Shown here: positions 33,730 through 46,100 of the stretch, piece by piece | Position numbering within the stretch: position 1 is the stretch's first letter | How the letters are laid out: each line of letters starts with the position of its first letter | From: Zoroaster sp. YZ-2022 | Taxonomy: Eukaryota; Echinodermata; Asteroidea; Forcipulatida; Zoroasteridae | DNA: 64,000 bases | Reading direction: 5' to 3' | Assembly: GCA_029582265.1 (NCBI GenBank) | Contig: CM055823.1 | Location: 6,758,001 to 6,822,000, forward strand | Notes under the pieces: model-generated | What the model was told of the DNA's origin: nothing | The model's input: only the letters and a program-made list of their open reading frames with translations | Database searches by the model: none | Translations under genes and position numbers: made by a program

Positions 33730-34176
33730 ATAACATAAAACACAATAAAGGGGGCCACTTTCCTACCGTCATATTAGCAGTTTTTCTAATGGTTGTATTT
33801 TTTTTAAATATCTGAAACCACCAAAAAAGAATTTCAACATTTGAATACACATGCATGCTTATCCTAAAGATAATTTGAGTTGATTATTACTATTATTTTT
33901 TTAATTACCCTAAAATTTCCATCAACAAATGGACGGAAAAGTAAGGTAACTTTTTCCGTCCAATTTTTATGGAAATTTGAGGGTAAAAAAGTAAATAAAG
34001 AAATAAAAAAATAAAATAAATCAACTCAAATTAGTTCTAGTATAAGCCTGCACGTCCATTCACATGTTGAAACACTTTTTGGTCGGTTTCAGGTACTTAA
34101 AAATAAATAACAACCATTGGAAAAACTGCTAACGTGACGGATGTAAAGTGGCCCCCTTTATTGTGTTTTATGTCAT
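33730..34176. mobile_element. ~450-bp inverted-repeat element
   Basis: The arms CATAAAACACAATAAAGGGG and its inverse near 34150-34176 pair over about 190 bp. A second nested hairpin lies in the middle (ATTACCCT...AAATTTCC paired with GGAAATTTGAGGGTAA). No ORF. Confidence 0.75.
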
Positions 34177-34219
34177 ACACGACGACAAGCTACCCAGAAC
34201 CAAATTATTTTAAAAATGT

Positions 34220-34540
34220 TTACATGTTTCTTTTTATTTTGCTATGAAACGATATCCAATTGCAGCTAAAATTGCTGGATTGATTGGAATTCTGCCGTGC
34301 TGTGTTTTAAACGCCTTTTTCACATAGGGGTATGAACGTTTGCCCGATTTGTGAGGCCTCTCTTAGCCACCATACTTTGTATATGGGAAATTTGGTCCCC
34401 GTGTATTTACATGTATCACGTATTTCCTTGTTGGCAAAAAAAAAAAAAAAAAAATTAAAACAATTTAAAAAACCCACCAACACCAACAACAACAGCAAAA
34501 CGCATTTTCGCACCGATTTTGAAGCCAACTTGCATTGAGC
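34220..34540. repeat. Dispersed repeat family 'CCACCATACTTTGTATATGG', copy 1
   Basis: Related to 48815-49010 (same strand) and 57700-58010 (opposite strand). Shared words include GAGGCCTCTCTTAGCCACC and GGGAAATTTGGTCCCCG, followed by an A-rich run. No ORF. Confidence 0.7.
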
Positions 34541-34920
34541 GAACATAAAGAAGTATTTAAACATTTTAGACATTTACTAACGATGGAATATAAATCAATT
34601 CAATAAAATTATCGCATTTATTTCATTACACTCGTGAAATTAGTTACACAGAAGGTGATTCATAGACAGGAAATTATTTATAACGTGGGTTGTCTGTCAT
34701 TCAGCGGAAAGGGGGTTTATTCAGAAAATCGTCGGAATTTAGCATTAATTAATTGTTTTGTTTTAGTTTTATAATTTTGTTATTCCAAAAGGGATTCATA
34801 TGTCGTTCCGCGGTACGTAAATAGAAAAAGAAACGAAAATATTAGACGTCAATCAACATTAAATTTTGTCTTTTATAACAGCTTTGAGATTGATTCACAA
34901 CTATTTCAAAATGATTTTTG

Positions 34921-35007
<87 letters not shown>

Positions 35008-35340
35008 TGTGGACTTATATAGCGCACGTATCCACCAACTGAGTGGTGCTCAAGGCGAATGATATTATTACCCCTGCTCATAAGGCTCATAAATCATTCC
35101 TGAAACCATCTCAGCTCCCTGGGGAGTATACAGCTCAATTGCTGCCATTACAGCGCATATAGGGCTAATCAACCAACTCTGCCCTCACAGGTACCCATTT
35201 AACCCCTGGGTGGAGAGAAGCAATTATGGTTAAGTGTCTTGCTCAAGTACACAAGTGTCACGGCCGGGATTCGAACCCACATTCTGCTGCTAACACCAGA
35301 ACTTGAGTCCGGTAAGCTAGACCGCTCGGCCACGACACTC
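34921..35340 (-). mobile_element. tRNA-derived SINE, full length, minus strand
   Basis: On the minus strand: head TGTCGTGGCCGAGCGGTCTA (A-box), GGGTTCGAATCC (B-box), the TGAGCAAGACACTTAA block, a body, then a 3' (ATT)n tail of about 86 bp (34921-35006). The head resembles class II tRNA (Leu/Ser). The same family occurs at 48269-48626 on the plus strand. Confidence 0.88.
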
Positions 35341-35353
35341 CATGATGAACTGC

Positions 35354-35993
35354 ATATGTGACCCGCTCTGCGAAAAAGGGTATTAAGGGACGCTATGCTA
35401 TTAACGTAAAGGGCTGTTCTATGTGGAGAGGGTGAAAAAAAAATTCACAACGTGATTTTTGTTGTTGGTTTATTGGCTTCTATTATATCAATACTTTCAT
35501 AATTTATTTACAGAAATATTATTATTGATGAGTAAAGATGAAAAAACAAACGTTTTTGTGTCCCTTGTGTTCGTCTTCTGTGTGACTCTTTGTCAGTTTT
35601 AGGGAAGAAAAACCTCCAAATTTTTGACAAAAAGACTTTTGTTCCTTTGTTTTTTATTCTGTTGGTGAAGTTTAATAAATATTTTTAAATAAAACATCCC
35701 ATTAGCCATAGCTCAAAAGGAACATAGCTGTTGCTATGGGCATTCAAGAGAGTTTCTTCTTAGCTCATTTCTTTTTCCACTTGCTGTGTTTAAAGGGCTG
35801 TATCTCTGAAGGCACTTCCGTTAATTTGTACAATATGAATATGCAAAAATCAGTATATCTCCAGAATGCAAAATGCCACCGGGTTCAAACCTACACCAAA
35901 TTAAAGCTTATAATGTAACCAATTCAGCTATGTATGTAACTCATTTTTTAAATTTTGTCCCATAATACCCATTTTTGTGGAGCCGGTCACATA
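35354..35993. mobile_element. TATGTGACC-ended MITE, copy 2
   Basis: About 640 bp, collinear with 29165-29753 apart from internal replacement near 35555-35700. Inserted directly beside the SINE. Confidence 0.75.
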
Positions 35994-37048
35994 TATTTAA
36001 CATTGGTTGGATTGTAATTAATGGATGAGTGATGCCGGAATAAGTCATAAACACTAACTGCGTCTTACAAATTATGTTCATTGTATAAATTGATCAACTT
36101 CATTGCTCAGTACTCAAAATGACCCCTCAGTGTACAGTACATTGTCGCAGTCTTGTCTGCAGGTAGACTTGAGATCCAGTCTGTTTATTATTTTGACTAT
36201 AACTCCGAATGTGCCGCCTGTATAGGCCTTATACTGCCACTGACGATAATTATATTCTGTCGTGTAGGTTTCAGCTCAGAAATAAAGACCTTAATAAGCT
36301 GAACTTACACGATAAATTGCCACAATAGAGGGCGGTATATTAAACCACCTTTTGGGATTTTGTTGTACACACAACTTTACACAGACATACGCGGCAAACA
36401 TAAGGGACGACTTGATTGAGTCTAGTCTGCATGGGGAAACACCAACTACGCGTTATAAATTATTACTACTTGGCAGGTCTGGGAAAACCCTTTGCATGCT
36501 GACTGTGTCACACGGGCTTTATTCATTCGTCAAAATTGCTTTAAACATAAGAACAGCGCATACCCCCAATGTTGTGCAAACGCACTCAAATACCTTAAAA
36601 TAAGGCCTACAAAGATATTTGTGCATTATTTACAGTGCTTATGATTATTTCTATGCATAAATGGATCCAGTGAGAGATGTAGGCCTATAGGCGTTTTTTG
36701 TTAATATTACGTCATCACAAACTCACTATGGGGGAAGGGTATTCCCCTATTTAATTATAAATGCGTTATATTCTTACACGGGGAATCACAGGTCCGCCAG
36801 TAAAATAGTTACAAAGGACGTAAAGCTGCGTGCAGCTGGAATAACCCAGGTATTTTTGCATATTATATTTAGCGATCAGTTCTCCGTTGGAGCTGCAATG
36901 AAGCTTCAAACACACCACATTTCAGCATTGAATGTTTCATAGCGCTAGACGTATAGGCTAGCCTGCTGTCTCGTTTGTGGATGAATTGGTCGCCATTTAG
37001 AGCATCAGCGGACCACGCTCTGACAGACATTTGGAATGAACAATCAAC
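35994..37048. other. Region upstream of the TNFR-like gene
   Basis: No repeats that I can pair. It may hold the promoter of the downstream gene, but no clear TATA or CCAAT arrangement stands out. Confidence 0.4.
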
Positions 37049-37291
37049 ATGCGGGCAGTAGTACGATATAAGAAAACCTCGCTGCCCGGGTTTATACATG
37101 TACATATATATTTGGAACTGTTACTTTGCGTCTTGTCGGTGGGTTCTCGTGGGGCTTCTCATACAGAGAAGCCGGTGGGACCGACCGATGACTCCGGTAC
37201 GGTCAAGGCTGAGGTGACAGACAGTCGTGTGCTTGATCGGCGACAAGCAATCACTATTCGATTGAACTTCGGTAGTCCTGCTTCGAAAACG
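37049..37291 (+). CDS. TNFR-like gene, exon 1 (signal peptide)
   Basis: 81 codons. A hydrophobic FIHVHIYLELLLCVLSVG stretch followed by GSRGAS fits a signal peptide and cleavage region. It ends in phase 0 at ACG|GTATGT, matching the phase of the next exon. Confidence 0.5.
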
Positions 37292-40200
37292 GTATGTCAT
37301 TGGTCAAGTTTGTAAAAGAATGGTTTACTGAGCCCATGTTTTTTTTGCCATTTTACCGGTATTTCCAATTTTTTTCGCATGAACATTGCTTTACAGACTT
37401 AAAAGGACAGTATCGTCACGATCAGAGCAGACTTTCAACAGGGCATGGAATCGGTGTTCTCGTTTAAGATGAACACACAGTGACTGAAATATACTGGCTC
37501 ATTATGCAGTAGCAACGGTACTACGGTAGTAATGTGACATTGTCATGTGGGGAATTATTTTCAGTCACTGAGTTAACTAGCACTCCGATTCCATGCCCTG
37601 TTGATCGTGACGATACTGCCTCTTTAAAGGATTGTACACTGTTTCTATACTAAATAATTAGGCTAAATAACTAAATATTTAAGAATCAAGAGAGATGTAC
37701 AGAAACTAACCTGTGAAAATCGCTGTTTCAGCGCATTTCACTGTCATAAACAAGAAAATAGTGAAAAGCTTTCTGATTGTTGTTTGTGGAAGATACTATA
37801 GGTCACGTGACACCTTTTAATTCACGTTTTATAAACAATAACAGCATGTCAGAAGTATAATGAATGATATCCCGGGTTATTTGGAGACATCACCAACTTC
37901 ACCACAGGAAAGTTTTAGATAATAATAATTTATAATAATAATAATTAATAATTAATAATAATTTATAATAATAATAATTAATAATTAATAATAATTTATA
38001 ATAATAATAATTAATAGTAATTTATAATAATAATAATTAATAATAATTTATAATTCAGCAGTTTTGAAATCGGGTAACAATTAATAAAATGACATTTTTT
38101 CTAAGAAATATAGCTTCATATTCAATGTTGCGACTTAAATAATTGATTGTGGGTACTTTCCTAAATCCTCCAAAATCCTCTTTGCCAAAGTGAAGGATTT
38201 TGGAGGATTGAGGTTATTAGGCATACTTGCCTTTCCATGGTACATGTACATCCATGTTTGTTGTAGTGATTGCAAGGTCAGTGCTTGGGTCAGTGGACAC
38301 TGTTTATTGCTCCATGCATACAGGGAGGGCCCCTGGCCATGTACATGTATCACAGATTAGAAACACATGTGTGCATACATGTCATGTGCGTGCTTTACTA
38401 CTGAAGGAGTTTGGAGGATTCAGGTTATGTGTAAGCAAATGGGCCTAGGGAGTTAGGAAGGATTCAGGTTATGTGTAAGCAAATGGGCCGAGGGAGTTGG
38501 GAAGGATTCAGGTTATGTGTAAGCAAATGGGCCTAGGGAGTTAGGAAGGATTCAGGTTATGTGTAAGCAAATGGGCCTAGGGAGTTAGGAAGGATTCAGG
38601 TTATGTGTAAGCAAATGGGCCTAGGGAGTTAGGAAGGATTCAGGTTATGTGTAAGCAAATGGGCCTAGGGAGTTAGGAAGGATTCAGGTTATGTGTAAGC
38701 AAATGGGTCTAGGGAGTTAGGAAGGATTCAGGTTATGTGTAAGCAAATGGGTATAGGGAGTTAGGAAGGATTCGGGTTATGTGTAAGCAAATGGGCCTAG
38801 GGAGTTAGGAAGGATTCGGGTTATGTGTAAGCAAATGGGCCTATGGAGTTAGGAAGGATTCAGGTTATGTGTAAGCAAATGGGTCTAGGGAGTTAGGAAG
38901 GATTCGGGTTATGTGTAAGCAAATGGGCCTAGGGAGTTAGGAAGGATTCGGGTTATGTGTAAGCAAATGGGTCTAGGGAGTTAGGAAGGATTCGGGTTAT
39001 GTGTAAGCAAATGGGCCTAGGGAGTTAGGGTTAATTCACACGGACACTGTTAAACCTCAAGTTCTAAAAATGATTTTGTGAAATATCTGACTTCTAAGTA
39101 TTTTTTTTTCTTTTTCTGAAAAGGAAATTAGAGATGATGTTCTGATTAAAAATTGCCAGTAGAATAACGAACACGGTCGATTTAGAGCTAGATGCAAATT
39201 AGGTCAACAAAAGTCGCCAGTTTAGTGGTCTCCGTACGCGTCAGCATATTTAGTTTTCTTTCTTCATTTTTTTTGGTTTGCAATGAAACGATATTCAATT
39301 GCAGTCAAAAATTTTAATTTGTTGTTCTGTTAACCACAGTGCCGCACTTGTAAAAGAGGCTACTTCAGGTCAAAGGTTACAAACGAAATGATGGCGCAAA
39401 AGGAACATTGGTCAAGCAGTGAGACTACGAGAATTCCTCTTAGTGACGTCACCAAGCGGCCCGCAGAGCCCGCTTCGCACAGGACTATATGTCATCGATG
39501 CATGCCTTGCTCCATCTGCCCCTTTGACATGAAGGTAGCCACTGTTTGTACCCCCACACAGGATACGGAGTGCACGCCCCTCTGTGGGGAGAACGACGTC
39601 TTTGACAAGATGACTCGGTCATGCAAGAAAGAGGTGAAGATCAGACAAGTCGTGGTCGTTGACAATCCAACTGATATCACAACCGTCAGACTTGACACTG
39701 ATTTTACTACAGGGTATGAGATTAATCCGCTCATGAAACGGCCGTCAGTAAACGATAACAACTTTGCCCGTCCGGATAGGGGGCGTGATAGCTCAACGGG
39801 CGCAATGGAGGCGGAACATGAGGACGGGTCAGCGGGGTACGTGACGTCACTATTTGCCAGCGGAGCTGCAGGGATCGCTGTTCTTGTCCTTGTTGTTGTT
39901 ATCATCCTCTATGTGGTACTGCGATGCAAACAGTGGTGGAAATATGAGCGACCCCTTTCTCAAAGAGGTACGGTAGGCTTATTTCGTTGTGTTTTCGTAA
40001 CCAATAACAGTGGACAATTATACTGTGCCAGTTCAGTATAAGATTTTGATAATATTATAGAGTGAACAAAGACTAAGGGCACTAGAGCAGGAGTTGAACC
40101 TGCGACCTCTAGGTTGACGTTCCGGCGCTCTACCGACTGAGCCATCTATAGTCCTCAGGTCGTGTCCGAATTAAGCATTTTTGGCTATGGCTATGGCTAT

Positions 40201-43099
40201 GGCTATGGCTATTGGCTATTGGCTGCAGCGGCAATGCTGAAGTATAGGAAGAAACAGTGATCTAGCCATAGCCGTAACCAAAGCCGTCAGCCATCTTGTT
40301 TTTATTTCATTCAAATCAATGTAAGGCCGTGTCTGAATTAAGCATTTGTGGCTACGGCTATGGCTATTGGCTGCAGCGGCACTGCTGAAGTATAGGAAAA
40401 AACAGTATAGCCGTAGCCAAAGCCTTCAGCCATCATGTTTTTCTTTCATTCAAATGTAAGGCCGTGTCTGAATTAAGCATTTGTCGCTACGGCTATGGCT
40501 ATTGGCTGCAGCAGCAATGCTGAAGTATAGGAAAAAACAGTCATCTAGCCGTAGCCAAAGCCGTCAGCCATCTTGTTTTTATTTCATTCAAATCAATGTA
40601 AGGCGGTGTCTGAATTAAGCATTTTTGGCTATGGCTGTGGCTATTGGCTGCAGCGGCAATGCTGAAGTATAGGAAGAAACAATGATATAGCCATAGCCGT
40701 AACCAAAGCCGTCATTTCGGATACAGCCATGTATGTTTTCGCGGAATTCATATTTTATCAATATCTTCGTTCGGGGGTGGGGGTGGGGGTGGGTGGCGCT
40801 AGTCAGAAGTCATGGAATCACGCCCCACAATCATGGAAGCACGTCCCACAATCATGGAAGCACGTCATGAAAGCATACCCTATAGTCTGGGAAGAGGCAG
40901 TCTGGAGATCACTACAAAATGATACGTCTTTTTAAAATCATATAATCAAATAAACCAAAAGGAAATTGATAAGTATATAAATATATTGTATTTATATACC
41001 TGGTTAATTTTCCGAGGCTGAGAAAGATTATAGGAATAATTTTGGCCTAGCGACCAGGGGAAATAATGTAAAGCACACTGGGACATTTTTTTTTAAATGC
41101 GCTCGTTTAGAAATAAATAAGTATTTGTTTTTACATATTTATTTTAAAACCATTCCGCGAAGTTTCATCTTATTACGTTATTCATTAACGAGAACAATAT
41201 TTTAAATGCAATCACATATTTATATTCAGTTTAATGTGTAATTTTCAACTGCGGTGAAGTCGAAAATGCAGTCAAGACTCAAAGAAATTTTATTTAATAT
41301 GATAAAAAAAAGTATGTCAAGGAATAATTGATATGAAGTACGCTTTATGTCAAAATGTGATCATGTATTTATATTTATAATTATTACCAAAAGTGTAAAC
41401 ACCCTTTAAAGTCTTCTTATCTTCTTATATTTGTTTAAATCGTACCCGTTTATTAATCTTTGCCCCTTTATTTGTCAACTTTGTCTCAAATGGTTTGGGA
41501 TGGCGCCTTTATGACGGTTTGGAACGCCTGATAAAGTGTCTCTGTCCTTAGCTGCAGTTATTGTATCTCAAAGGTCTTGTCATTGGGTCGAATCAGACCT
41601 TAGAGCTACAGATTTTTACATAGGAAATTTGGGAGACCCATTCTTCAAACACTATTCAAAATAGACTGGTTACACAGATTGATTGATATGATAAGATACA
41701 GTCTGTAATATGGGTTCCAGACTATTGGGCTTGGATGACTTTCTAATGCAAGGTGGGTTGTTCTGTCAAAAAGAGTCAAATCTGTGGCATTTCAAATAAG
41801 TTTTGGTCGTTGTTGATCCATTCAAATGATAGAGGAAGTTTCTAGGTACATTCTGTGGTGTGGGAATGCACCTATTAGTATTTAACCCTCCTACCCTAGC
41901 TGCACTTATAGAGGTCAAAACCAGTCAACATGCCTGTTTTGAATGTTGACCCAAATGTACACACAGGTGCATTTTTGACTGGTTTTTACTGTCATTTTGA
42001 CCACCCTGAACAATACCAGACAATGTTTTTACCAGTCAAAAACGGTCAACTCATTTTGACCTGTAAATGTACTTACTACATGTAAGGTTTGACAGTGTTT
42101 GACTTTTAAGTGGACTAGATATACCTTGGCAAGTATATCAACATTTTGACTGATTTTGACCCTTGTAGCTAGGAGGGTTAAGGAGATATTCAAAAGGAGA
42201 CAAATTTCCTCCAAGTGTCTCCCAAATTTCCTATGTAAAAGTCTGTAACTCTAAGGTATGATTCGATCCAATGACAACTTAAGACCTTTGAGATACAGTT
42301 ACTGCAGCTACTCTGTCCTATAGTACAAACGACAACGAGCACACTTTTGTACCTCGGGGCTCAAACGTTTTGTATTCACATTATCCGTGCTAGAATCAAC
42401 ATAACCTATAGAAAGGAATTTGCAAGCTTTCAAATATCCACCCGTTTTACGTTCACAAAAATCAGTCATTGGCTCTGATCTTTTGTAACTTTCGAAACAG
42501 CTCTGGAGCTCTGGAAGTGCCATCCGAATTGTTGAGACCCTGAGGTAATTGATCTCAGGATGACAACATCGTACTTTTAGGATGTCGTCATCCTGAGATA
42601 AATCATCTCATGATCTTAACAAGTTGGATGGCAATTTCAGAGCTCCGTAGGTACCTTTTGTGTGTGGTAAAGTACACAATGGGACCGTTGGGTAATTCCA
42701 GTGTGTATTTTGAGCGCTGTGCATTCTTTGTTTCACAAGAAAAGAACGAGTAGTTGGTAGTCAAGTCTGGCCTTTAATGACAAAAACATTCACCTCGTCT
42801 GGAATCAAAAACAAGTTTCTATGAAACAATGAAATGAAACGATTTAAAGGAATCTGCGCCTCCCCAAATACATACATGGTTGGCCGGTTTTTCGCATTAG
42901 GTCTATTTTTTAGTCTTTTAAATAAATTATGTAAACATCAGCCAACTAAACTACAGCGCTTATTATTTTGATATAATCTGTAAACAATTTGAAGACATTA
43001 TTGCATACATACATCCAAAATATTATAGAAACAGTTTGTATGTAATCCACATGGACATGGGTAATATTTGCATGCTAAGACACCATGCAATATTTTTGT

Positions 43100-43169
<70 letters not shown>

Positions 43170-46100
43170 GTAGCACATGCCCAAATCCCTGTTTGAATAC
43201 AACTTAATCCATGATCCATTTCATTTTGTGAAGATGCTCTGCTTAAAATAAGCTGACAAAATGAGCAATCAAAATAAAGGCTTCATATTTCCCCAAAATT
43301 TGAGGGAAACTCCATAAATAATGACGAGAGAAACGATGCCGGAACTTCTTTACAAATTAAAATGGGTGTTTCTAGAACTTGGAAAATCCCTTATTTCTGG
43401 ATTAGTTGATATGAATCTTTTGTTCACATCCAGGCTCTCTCATTGGTCAATAAGCTAGAGTCATGGGCTGTTAAAGTCCGGTCGCCATTTTATCTTCTCA
43501 ACATACAATAAGCAGTCTACGCGTTAACGACAAACACATAAACAACCAACATTATCCGGTACTCAAAATTCGAATCATTGCTTTGCTCGTTGAAAACGAA
43601 TATTCACTGTGAAGTTTGTTTTCCTCCCGAGCCCTTCATTTAGCGAAGTTGTAGCACAGAACTCGTACTCGGTTATATTTTTCGATTATTCGTTTATCTA
43701 TGACAAAGTACTCTTCTCCAAGTCTGGAGTGTCCGAGTTGCAGTACTTGTACTCGAGTAAATTTGGTTGTACTGTTATTCGTACCGTGACGAAAAAGGGC
43801 CCGAATAAAAGTCTGACACTAAGTATTTTGAACAAATTAGTTTTGGACTATATAAGAATATTGTCAATGTTCTCTTGAAATAAAGATTTCAGAGAAGAAA
43901 CAGTGGTATATTTGAATAGCCTACATTTGTTTTAAGAAATATTTGAAGCCGTGTCTACGAACTAATTCCAGCGGTGATGCGACGGGGTGCCCAATGGACA
44001 GTTCAGTCCGAGCAACCATTCCCAGTCAAGACCAATCCAATTCACCTGAGCCATCTTATGTCTTATTCCATGAATACAAGAGGTTGTGTACCCTGTACTG
44101 CTGTACATGGTCATTATGGTAACCTTCATAATTTTGTCAGTTTTAGGGGCAACCTCGCTTTCAAATGTCATTGAATTTCAAACAAATTAATGGAAATATA
44201 TATATATAGCTACATCAATTTATTTATTTTTATGAATGAACTTTTCTTTAGAACTATCAGATTAGTGGGCCTTTTCGCTGGTGCACGCAGCATGTAAGCT
44301 ACATAATGTGGGTGTGAGAATATAACCTGACTGGCAACTGTCCAAGTTCTAGTTCACCACCAAGTCCCTGGTCTTCCCCTGTCAAGTTAAGACGATACCA
44401 AAGAGTGCCAATTTCGATAGCGAGACCAAGCCCGCTAACTTCCCATTCGAATCAAGACCGCGAAGCTGATGAGCCGAATCCTATCGCATTATTAGATTAA
44501 TAATCCTTCCTAGTATAGCTGAACTTTTGTGGCAAGTAGCCATATAGGTCAAAATCAGTCAACTAACTGTTTTTGACTGTTGAACCAGCTGTGCACACAG
44601 GGCATTTTTGACTGATTTTGACAGTCATTTTTCAATATTAAACAAGGCAATGTTTTTACCTCATTTTAACCTGTTAACGTACTTACCACACGTAAGTTTC
44701 AACAGCGTCCGAATTTTAAGTGCACTAGATATACCTTGGCAAGTATATCAACATTTTGATCGACTGATATTGACCCTTGCAGTCATAGAAGGGTTTTTAA
44801 AACACCTTAAATACAATTCAAAAATATGACAGCTGTACTGTGGCCAATCGGAAGAGTTCCCCACACCCTTTGTGTGGTCACGTACAACCCGAGGATTGAA
44901 ACGCGGGGTCCCGCTGTTTATTAATTTGAGGTTTTATTTTACTGGTACTAATCCTTGACGGATTTCTTCGTTCAATGTCTCAAATGAAAGCTTCACTTCC
45001 TTAACCCCCCCCCCCCCAATTTTTTTTTTAAATCAAAGCACGTGCGATACATCTTTAATGACTGAGGAAAATAATGTTCCTTCTGTTTACGAGTGCATGT
45101 ATGTAGTCGGTATCGAATGCAACTTTCACTCTCATACGCTCTGTACAGTTTCACAAGTAGGAAGCTAGACAATAACTCATTAACTCAATTCGAAGATGTA
45201 ATTAAATTCAAATAAATACACACATAAACTAGAGGTATTGAGTTTGTTAAAACCAAACTCAGGGTGTTCGAGTGTGCATCGTACGTACGTGATGACGTCA
45301 TCACCTAAAGTTGTTAAAAGACAAGAGTTACTTCAGGAGATATGAGTTTTCATAATATATAATTAAATTACCAGATATTGTGTTATACTGAAAATTAAAT
45401 TCAGGTAAATACATATACTGAGACGCAATAGAAACGTACCACTTTTTCGACCTGAAATTATCAGTAATCACAATGCACAAATGTAATATGTGCACTTATT
45501 TTGGCAACGTGACCCTCTGACGTTTCGCGGTCAAGTGGATACAGATGGGATCGAGTACAGTGGACAAAACGTGGACATTTCCTCAATAAAATGCCAACAT
45601 TTCTAATCCAAATTGTTGTGTTGTCTTATTTTGAACCATTACAATTTTATGCTATTCCAAAACAAGTGGTAAGTTTCTATTGCGTCTCAGTATACATAAA
45701 CAAGTAAAACATAAAAGGGACTTGGCCTGGTCTCCCAACCGAGTCGCCGAGTCCTAAGGTATCAAGACAAACGAGTCCTAAAGCCTTCTATACACCACAA
45801 CAAGAACATTAACTTACAAATCCAGTCTTGAGAGGGGTCTTGTGACCAACGTCAGTCTTATGAGTCTCTGCATCATCGCCCAATATAAAGACGGTGCATC
45901 TTACTTCACAATTCAAATTAAATAGAAGGTACAACATCAGTATGTGGAAAGTAATGTCAATTAACTTCAGTCCTCTAGTTTTCAAGAAAGAAAATACCCG
46001 GGAAAGTTTTATAACAATATGAACTCACGTTTGTTGAAAAAAAAAACCCAAAACAAACAAACAAACAAAACAAAAGCACACTCACAAAAACACAAAAAAC

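Noticed and set aside
34842..35090. ORF with a poly-isoleucine run
   Set aside because: Translation of the (AAT)n tail of a SINE.
39492..39905. 137-codon antisense ORF
   Set aside because: Shadow of the TNFR-like exon; no family features.
40080..40151. Working tRNA gene
   Set aside because: Acceptor and anticodon stems are mismatched and position 33 is not U; listed as a tRNA-like pseudogene instead.
42308..42523. 71-codon ORF on the minus strand
   Set aside because: Overlaps the arm of an inverted-repeat element; no family match.
43000..43219. ORF with alternating Tyr-Ile
   Set aside because: Translation of a (TA)n microsatellite.
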